DNA from: Flammulina velutipes
Lineage: Eukaryota; Basidiomycota; Agaricomycetes; Agaricales; Physalacriaceae
Direction: 5' to 3'
Assembly: GCA_011800155.1 (NCBI GenBank)
Contig: CM022372.1
Location: 682,001-746,000 of the forward strand
DNA length: 64,000 nucleotides
Shown here: positions 56,581 to 64,000 of the stretch, in pieces
Position numbering within the stretch: position 1 is the stretch's first letter
Layout of the letters: each line of letters begins with the position of its first letter
Program-made: the position numbers and the translations under genes
The notes under the pieces: generated by a model
What the model was told of the DNA's origin: nothing
Database searches by the model: none
What the model saw: the letters and a program-made list of their open reading frames with translations, nothing else

Positions 56581-58224
56581 ATTTGCAGGAATATATCCTT
56601 GAATGTGTTAGGACATCCTGAGATATGTTCTTCGCGCTACCCAGGTTCTTTCGAGTCCCATACTGCATATTTGCAGCCCCCAAACAGCTGGCCGTTGGAT
56701 CCTTTGAATTAGAGCACATGTGTGAGGCCCCGGCTCGATGCTGACAAGGATTAGAAAACTGTGGCGGTACTCGGTCTAACTAGTTTGTCCTAGGTCATTG
56801 TAATTGATATGCAGGTTTCTAATATATTTAGACTATTTACTAGCGACAAGATAAATCGATATATACTCCTACTAATGTTGCACGTACCGATGTATACATA
56901 GAGGCACATATCTTTTCTGAATAAATGGCAAGACGGTAGGGGAAAAATACCCTATTATGGTGAGATCCGGCAAAACTAACACTCAGCTATAGCCCTCTCG
57001 GAAGGGTTCCCCAAGTGTCAGATAATCATATTCAATGCCTCAGGATGTATTGTGGGTCTAAACAAGACTTGCCATCCCAACATCATACCGGCCACTATCT
57101 TCACCCCCTTTGCCTGCTTATCCTGCTTCTCTCTCCATGTCGTATACAGCCCAGTACAGGTTCTCATCCTACTCAATAATGTCAGTCTAGACGCTTATAT
57201 CTCCACCGTCATTCTCATCGTTAATACTCTCGATCGCGATTCGCGACGTACAAGTGCGCTCGGCAATCTCCGGAGGTACTCGCGTTCGTGGTCTGTCACG
57301 TACATCGCGGACGCGTCTTTCCCTTTAACCATCATCACCAGCAAGAACGATCCAACGAAGGCCAAGCTTCGAGTCGGCGACATTAAAACCTTGACTAGCG
57401 ATGCGCTTCGCCGGAATCCAAAGATGATAAAGCACCAGAGAGTCGGGCGGCTGAGTGAGAGCAGCCAAAATGCCTCTTCACTGCCTCTTGTCGTTCTCAC
57501 AATCCCTGCCACAGAATTTGGACGCCATGAATTCAGTCACGTCACCCTGGTATTTCACTCTCCCGTATTTGAGACGCCGTCCCTAAGGAAGATGGTGGTG
57601 GGTATATACGTGCTCGTGGCCCATCCTGTTAGCCTCGCTCCAGTGTTCCTTATGTATGTCTACTACTGCATTTTCTCACTGTACTATATAGAATTCTATT
57701 CCCGTTAGTTTATACTGGTGACTGATTCTAATACCGCAGAGCCTGTGGCGTAATACTAGCAGTATCTCTATCGCAGGATTTACGCTTATATCAGATACTT
57801 AATGAGGGGAAGTCCACCTAACATCCAATAGATAGGGTATTTATCACTCGTGGGTCCGGTGTGCGCCGTCGGGCGGTGTATTCATCGGGGCGTATTTGTA
57901 GGAGACTAGGAGCATATATCGATTTATTTTGTCGCTAATAAATGGTCTAAATATATTAGAAAACTACACAACAATACAATGGAGTACCTAGGACAAAATA
58001 GTCAGACCGAGTACTGCGCCACAGTCTTCTAATCCTTAACAGCATCGAGCTGGGGTCTCACAGATGTGCTCTGAATCAAAGAGTCCAGCGATAATCTGTT
58101 CGGAAGCTGTAAAGATGCACTATGGGACCCGAAAGAAGCTGGGTAGCGCGAAGAACATATCAAACCAGGACTACACATTTCTCAGGATGTCCTAACACAT
58201 TTGAGGATATATCCCCGCAAATAC
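56581..58224. mobile_element. Long terminal-inverted-repeat element, about 1.65 kb
   Basis: The left arm (56581-56898) and right arm (57878-58224) are reverse complements with substitutions and small indels. Shared runs include GTGTTAGGACATCCTGAG, TTCTTCGCGCTACCCAG, the GAGCACATSTGTGAGRCC stretch (mixed bases) and TTTCTAATATATTTAGAC. Similarity stretches over more than 300 bases per arm. The core is about 1 kb and contains a + ORF at 57052-57708 (218 codons) without a recognised domain. A TGCGCCACA copy lies in the right arm at 58015. No transposase was recognised, so it is probably a non-autonomous DNA transposon or fold-back element. The target-site duplication was not resolved. Confidence 0.75.
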
Positions 58225-58470
58225 ATACACTCTTATGCATCGGTACGTACAGCATTAATTCTAGATATAGTAGCCCTTCTATGTATCACTGACCTCTAAT
58301 GCGCTCCGACAAATTTTGTGATGCCCCGATGCTGCTAATAAGTATTGTTTATACGGTATACAGACAAAGAGAAATGAACGAGTAGCGATGCGTCGAAAGT
58401 CATTCGTATGTATCGACGAGGTCATAAAAAGAATCAGTATTAGACAAGTCAATTAATAGGGCAGGATCCT
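58225..58470. other. 3' flank of CPR
   Basis: AT-rich spacer between the inverted-repeat element and the stop codon of cytochrome P450 reductase. Nothing else seen. Confidence 0.4.
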
Positions 58471-60826
58471 CTAACTCCAGACATCAAGGAGCAGGCGTGA
58501 ACGTTCCTTCAACATCTTCAGCTCAGCCGCACCCTCAACCTCCGCAGATCCACCCTTCGCCTCACCCATAATCCTCGCAAGCGTCTCCTCAACAGCCTTC
58601 GACATACTCTTCGCATCCCCACAGATATACACATACCCCTTCCCCTTCAAAATCGCCTCAGCGACGTTCTCCCGATCCTCCCAAATCAAGTCCTGCACAT
58701 AGATCTTGCTCCCGTCCGCCCGGTACTTCTCCCGAGAGAACGCACAGTGCATCGTGAACTTGCCCTTGAGCTCCTCAGAGTACTGCGGCCACTCCTCAGC
58801 GTACAAGTAATCCTCGGTCGATTTCCTGCATCCGTAGAAGAGCGAGATCTTGCCCCAGTCGTTCAACGCATCGGGTCCGTTCTTCTCGAGGGTGCGTCGT
58901 GCGAGAGCCACCCGTTCCTGGACGAAGCCACGGAAGGGAGCGACACCCTATAAAGAAAAAGCCGGCGTGAGTAATACTGCGAGATGAGATAAAGAGATCA
59001 AAACTTCTTACAGTACCGGGTCCAATCATGATGACAGGACTCTTGGGGTTCGTAGGCAAACGGAAGGTGGACCTCCTGACGTGGACAGGCGACTTGTAGA
59101 TGGTCTCTTGACGGTAGGCGCCACGCGGTCCTTCGATGGCATACTGGGGAATCGAAATGCTCGCTTCGCCGTTGGTAGTGAGGAAAGGAGCGTCTTCGCC
59201 GTTGACAGCGTGCTTGAGGTTGAGCAGGAAGTTGGAACCGACACCGTACACCCAACGCTGAGGAACCTCGCCCTCCGATTGATACTTGAGAACGACACAG
59301 GTGACGTGAATGCTGTTAGGGTGGAGCTTGGGCGACGAGGAGATGGAGTAGTACCGGGGCTGAAGACGAGGAATGGAAGAGACGATAATGTCGAAGGGGA
59401 TGTTCCAGACAGCTGTGTTCGCCGTGGTCGGTAAAGCCTTGAGATCGTTTCCAGCAGCAAGTTGGAGGATCTCTCCAACCTTCAGGCAGCCCTGAGCCAC
59501 AACGTCAGCGTATTTCTCCTTGTTGGTGTTGAGTTCCTTGAGGTACGCCTCTGCCTCGGGGGTGGGAGCGAACTTGGAGAAAGCGCCGAGGATTTGACGG
59601 CCAGCGAGACCGCTGATGTCGATGTAGTGGCGGAGGACGGTGGCATACGTAGTAGGGACAGGGAAGGGTACTTTAGCGAGAGCGGGATCCAGCGACTCGA
59701 TGCCGATGACAGTGTCCTTCTTCTCGAAAAGACCGAGAGCGCAGAGCAAACGTTCAACCTCCACCTCAGAGTTGGTGGGCCAGACACCGATGTGGTCGCC
59801 GTGCTGGTAAGTCATCCCGGAGCCCTCGATGTTGAACTCGATGTGGACACAATTCCTGTCCCCGCCAGCCTGGAAGAGCTCGCGAGACACAGCAACGGGC
59901 GCAGCGAATGGGTTCTTGGCGTCATGGATACCCTTGGTTTTCGTCAAAGCACGAGCGGACAATTCACCTGCGTCGGAAATGAGTAAGAGAGATCAGAGAG
60001 CGCAAGCGAGAAATGCTTACCGAGGTAAACTTTCTCCTGCGGATGATCAGGGATTTCGGATACGGCAAAGTCTGCGGTGTCACCGCCTTGGCCTTCCTCG
60101 ACACCCAGAGCCTTGGAGAAGGCTTCCCACATGCCGTCCTTCCACTCGAGGTAGTCCTCTTCCATGCTCTTGTCATCATCGCCTTCACCACGCTCTCCGA
60201 TGCGCTCGGCACCCATGGACTCGAGGTACTGATCCGTCTGGCGCGCGACCAAGTTGTAGTGCTCGTAGGTGCGATTCCCGAGACCAAAGATGACATACTT
60301 GAGGCCCTCCAGCTTGTGTTCACCCTTGGAGAACTCGAAGGAGCTGTCGTTGAGGTTCTGGAGGAGAGTGACTGCATTGTCCGTGGGTTCACCTTCACCG
60401 TAACTAGCCATGACGAAGATCGCGGCCGAGCCCTCTGGAAGTTTGTCTAGATTCTCAAAATCGTATTCCTCCGGGTCGCAGACAAGCGATGTGAGCCCGA
60501 ACTTGGACTTTGCCTCCTTGGCCAGACGAATAGCGTATTCTTCGGCTGTTCCAGTTTGAGAACCGTAGAAGATGACCAGGCGTTTGTTCTGCGGAGGGAA
60601 GGGATGTGAGAATTTGCAAGTGAGGTGGGAAAAAAGGATGTGTGCGCACCCCTGCCTTCATTTTCTGGAGGAAATCTCGGGGGTTGTCTTCGCCTTCCGC
60701 CCGAGGTGCTACTACGACGGCCTTTGGCTGAGAAGCAGCGAATATCTGTTCGCGGAAGAGGTAGGCGGCAGCGAGGACGACACCGAGGACGACGATGTAG
60801 ACGTCGCCGGATGAAGTTGAAGACAT
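58471..60826 (-). CDS. CPR: NADPH-cytochrome P450 reductase
   Basis: ER-bound diflavin enzyme that passes electrons from NADPH to P450s. The start at 60826 (MSSTSSGDVYIVVLGVVLAAAYLF) gives the anchor. FMN domain: IFYGSQTGTAEEYAIRLAKE, ASYGEGEPTDNA and GLGNRTYEHYN. Then the linker domain with HGDHIGVWPTN. FAD site: PRYYSISSSP. NADPH site: IGPGT-GVAPFRGFVQER, YGCRKSTEDYLY and YICGDAKSM. It ends LLLDVWS, with the C-terminal Trp typical of the family. Five or six exons, full length, no break. The window holds one P450 (36785-39076), which this reductase would serve together with others elsewhere. Confidence 0.95.
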
Positions 60827-61378
60827 GGTCGCGGCGAGGAAGAAAGGGACTGGAGAGACGGTGGTTGAGTTATCGGAGGAGACAGAGTCCATGGCTGGCT
60901 GCGCAATGAAGGAAATAGAAAGCTTACCTGGGACGATATATACCACGCCTTTTGAACGAACGGAGCTGCCAATTTCACTTGCTTCGACGCAGCGGTGATG
61001 GTGGTATTTGGTCAAGAGCAACAACAAGACGTGGCTCGGAAGATCTATATGGGGGTTGCCCGGGGCCGCCTGCTCGTACTATTCCTCCTGCTTTTTTTAT
61101 CAGATCAGATTCCGACCTCGCATGTCATTATTTAAATTTTATTTAATTGTAGCACACACACAATTGCAGTACAAGCCTTGCCCACTCGTACGACTGGTCT
61201 CGCCGTAATCTCTAAATCTACGGCCGCAACATGTTACATTTCATATGCCTCCAACCCCGGCATCTCTCGCTCATTCTGGCATCTCGACTCTCCTCGAACA
61301 AGATGTGTATAACCATTCAGTTCGACCCATCTCCACTTGTCATTCCTAAATCTTCCTTGAATGCGTAATGGTGCGCGT
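60827..61378. other. Spacer between SET gene end and CPR start
   Basis: Includes the CPR 5' flank. No supported gene; ORFs here are shadows. Confidence 0.4.
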
Positions 61379-62663
61379 TCATATCGGACCCCCCACGTTT
61401 TCCCTATCCCGACTTCCCCATACACCCCTCGCATCCTCAGGCTGCGCCACGATCCGCCGCATCCCTCCGACACGATCGTCATCCGCACCAAGCTCGTACC
61501 CAAACCACTCCATCGCCACAGCCGCCCACTCCCTCGCCGCGCGCCCGCTGTAACTATTCAGGAAAAGCGCAACGCATAAACGGCTACACGTACTCGGAAT
61601 GCGCAGAGGCAACATGGGCAGCGTCTGCAGCCAGCTGTCCCCGTTCGCTCCAGTAGCCCTCTTCAGTTCCCAAGGCCCAGATCTGGCGAACACAGCTAAT
61701 CGCCTCGCTCCCGCTTATCCTCCGACTACTCCATGTGGCTAAGCGTCCATACAGCCCCGCCATCCTCGATAATCGCTCGTCGGATAGCCTCGACTCAGCT
61801 GCGGGAAGGCTGCACACAGAACACGTACACCCAAAATCATACTGCGACAAAAGGTACTCCCTACATCCGAACATCATCAGTAACCAAGAAACACGAGTGA
61901 ACAAAAAACACCCAACCTTCTTTCATCTCTCGGCCTCTTAGTGTCCGTATAAGTAGTCAGCAACTCCTACATACCATTCAGCTCCCGAATTCAATTCAAT
62001 TGAAATCAAAAACCCAACCTGTCCCTTTGCTATATCCTTCAGCGCATGAACAACAATCACACCTTCCTTCTCCCTCCACGAATAAACAGCGTTGAAGGCC
62101 CCCGCACAGCCGTGGTTCAGCCTCGCCATCGTAGGGAACACACCCACCGCGTCTCCCGTAGCAACCGCGTTCGTGCTGATAATCGCCACTGCCACCTCCG
62201 CAGGGTGCGCTAGCGGGTCCAGGTCCGGAGGGAAGTGCACGTACGACAGGTTATAGAGCGCCGAGCGCGCGTCAGGGTCTAACGCCAGGAGTCTTTCGCT
62301 CACGTACGTAGCTGGGTTGAACCCCTTCCCCGTTAACGTGCGGGGAATGACTAGGATAGGCTTCTCGCGTATCACCAGCTCGCCTTGCTGGTAATCACCT
62401 TGTTATGAGCGCTCGTATGGACGAGGGGCGGATGTACTAACTTTGATATCTCGTAGAGCCATAACGCCCTTGCCTCTCCCAGGCAGGTCGACTACTTGGA
62501 ACATCGGAGCCAGACTTTTCGGAGCCGGAGACGGGGATGGAGATGTAAGATAGAAATAGCCCAGCAGCGAGCTGCATACCCCCAGAACGAGGACAGCCCA
62601 AAAGCCGAAACGTTTGGGCGCTGGCTTGGGTTTAGAATTCGAATGTTTAGGAGGACGCGCCAT
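61379..62663 (-). CDS. SET-domain protein with N-terminal membrane anchor
   Basis: The start at 62663 (MARPPKHSNSKPKPAPKRFG) is followed by one hydrophobic helix, FWAVLVLGVCSSLLGYFYL. The SET domain reads FQVVDLPGRGKGVMALRDIK, GELVIREKPILVIP, TNAVATGDAVGVFPTMARLNHGC (usual NHSC) and ALKDIAKGQELLTTYTD. A Cys motif (FGCTCSVC) follows. The C-terminal helical tail ends WFGYELGADDD and RRIVAQPEDARGVW. About five exons; the last joins via a GTACGT donor. SET proteins of this layout occur in basidiomycetes; whether it methylates histone or another substrate is unknown. Membrane anchoring is unusual for a chromatin enzyme. Confidence 0.8.
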
Positions 62664-62992
62664 CAAGAAAAGACGTTAGGAATCTATGATAAGCGCAGCT
62701 TCATAGAGTTGTAGAAAACCAATAGATGGAGGCAAAAGGAAAGTCGCGCATCAAACACGGTCTGCTCCTGTTCGCGACACGCTCCAACATAGTTTTGATC
62801 AAGTTGTGATTCCATTCAGTATTACAGACACTTGAACGGTCCATCTATAAGCTATATAACTATGCGAGGGTGGGGTCGTGATATCGTAAGAGGTCGTCAA
62901 TGGTTAATTTAGGTATATAAAGTCAAGACGGAGAAACCAAACACTGTATGTACGTTCGAGTGCGGAAAAAAACGAGAATAAGTTAAAATGGC

Positions 62993-64000
62993 CACCAGGA
63001 GAGGAGGTACCATCGAGCGTATTGAACACCCGTTAGCGATGAGAATTCCTGGACTGCCGAGCTTATGCCATATGAATCAATACCACCTTCCTTCAACCCA
63101 GGTGCATAGTAGAAGCCAGAAGTAAGGACGAGGTAACTAGTGCAAATATCAGCTTTGTTTCTAGATGCTAGTCGAAAGATGCGTACCTGAGAATGAGAAT
63201 GCTTCCACGATGATAATTGCTTTTCGCCTCAATGTAGGTGTAGGTCATCAAGAACATGGAGAGAATAATGGCGATAACATCCCAGCGAGGGAAGATAAGG
63301 CTACACGCCGTCAGTACGACATTCAAAGAAGGTCAAAGGTAAAACATACGTAAAAGTTTTCGCAACCTCGCCCATCTTATCAGGAGCCCACCAAGCGGAA
63401 AACGCAACCATGGCCGGGATCTGAAGCAGGCAGACCTGAAGGGCATACGCAGAGCCGATTTCCATACTACACGAAAGTCAACACATGTCTCGTCCAGGAG
63501 ACGAAGTAGACGTACCTCAAAGCGATGTTTCCATTCAATGCAAAAGACATTGCATTCATGAACTCAGTCGTATTCGGAACAAGAGCGAACAAAGTAACAC
63601 CGAGGAACTTTTCGTCAATTCCGGAACCTTGAAGAATAACATCCACAACGTCGACGAGAATTTCTAGACACGTTGGTAAGCAGGGAGAAGACAGGCCAAG
63701 GAAATGGGCATACCAGCAATGATAGCATACAACAGAGTGCATCCCATGAGGACACTAGCACTGGTGGTCCTATTCCAAGAAGGAGCATCGTGACCACCAT
63801 GACCACCTCCAGCGTCATGCTCAGCGCTGGATGTTCTCGCGGGACCGGGCGAAGGAGGGATCGCCTGCTGGTGACGAAGAGCGCTGACAGTAGCGACAGC
63901 GACAGCCCGTGTGAAATCATCCGTCGTCATAGCCGGGGGAAGATTCATAGGCTGCATGCCAGATGTCTTCATAGCCTGATCAACACTCTCGAGAACAGGC
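62993..64000 (-). CDS. CaCA-family cation/H+ exchanger (VNX1-like), 5' end off window
   Basis: Vacuolar or endomembrane Ca2+ or monovalent cation/H+ antiporter. The 3' end is at 62993; the frame is open to base 64000, so the N-terminus lies outside. The visible part has a Gly/His-rich hydrophilic stretch (EHDAGGGHGGHDAP), then helices with EILVDVVDVILQGS, FLGVTLFALVPNTTEFMNAMSFALNGNIAL, the signature exchanger motif with Glu in TTEF, and MEIGSAYALQVCLLQIPAMVAFSAWW. Then comes IFPRWDVIAIILSMFLMTYTYIEAKSN. The last exon starts SYLVLTSGFYYAPG. The motif P-N-T-T-E-F is the conserved alpha-2 repeat. Yeast Vnx1 and plant CAX are its relatives. Confidence 0.85.

Noticed and set aside
57052..57708. 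218-codon ORF as an independent gene
   Set aside because: It lies inside the inverted-repeat element and shows no known domain; listed only as part of the element.

Overview
The window is nuclear DNA of a filamentous basidiomycete, most likely an Agaricomycete (mushroom) of unknown species. The evidence is genes broken by many introns of about 45-60 bases with GT..AG ends, densely packed on both strands, and fungal or basidiomycete families: M35 peptidyl-Lys metallopeptidase, DUF7330, UstYa/DUF3328, fungal gelsolin, a She9/Mdm33 homologue and a P450 with its reductase. I saw no rRNA, tRNA, CRISPR array or prokaryotic feature. All gene models are spliced by eye.

Layout. 1-2.3 kb: an M35 metallopeptidase (5' end off the window) and an M43 metallopeptidase relic. 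2.4-5.3 kb: a secreted GH51 arabinofuranosidase with several micro-exons. 5.3-8.3 kb: no intact gene. 8.3-12.1 kb: a multi-pass membrane protein, a small secreted protein and a gelsolin. 12.7-16.3 kb: a second M35 gene split by about 2 kb of foreign sequence. 16.7-21.1 kb: a UstYa-type oxidase and two tandem FAD oxidoreductases. 21.5-26.8 kb: three tandem kinase-like genes (A, B, C). 27.1-31.6 kb: a divergent pair, a GCFC protein and a SUMO-like-domain protein. 31.8-41.2 kb: a kinase-like relic (I), kinase-like genes D and E, an MFS transporter and a P450. 42.4-45.8 kb: an NmrA-like reductase and a single-pass membrane protein. 47.1-52.2 kb: kinase-like genes F, G and H. 52.4-64 kb: DUF7330, HIT, a cysteine-rich secreted protein, She9/Mdm33, a long-inverted-repeat element, cytochrome P450 reductase, a SET protein and a cation exchanger that runs off the right edge.

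The main result is a dispersed array of eight genes plus one relic for what look like secreted proteins with a kinase (aminoglycoside phosphotransferase-like) fold. Exon 1 encodes only a signal peptide. The body keeps an A-[IV]-x-K lysine, a downstream Glu, a Y-x-D-x(4)-N catalytic-loop-like motif and a [VI]-D-W-[GSRA]-P motif in the place of DFG. Five members (D-H) share a 15-base box just before the ATG, and four (E-H) share a box about 70-125 bases after the stop. Gene C carries two full domains and a third half domain in one chain, and the catalytic residues are lost step by step along it. B and E carry frameshifts. I could not assign the family to a named one, so it is the best candidate here for an undescribed system.

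The other structural signals are a 9-mer, TGCGCCACA, found about 14 times (about 0.5 expected by chance), mostly in noncoding DNA; an element of about 1.65 kb at 56.6-58.2 kb with inverted arms over 300 bases long; and probable exons of 3, 9, 12, 17 and 28 bases.
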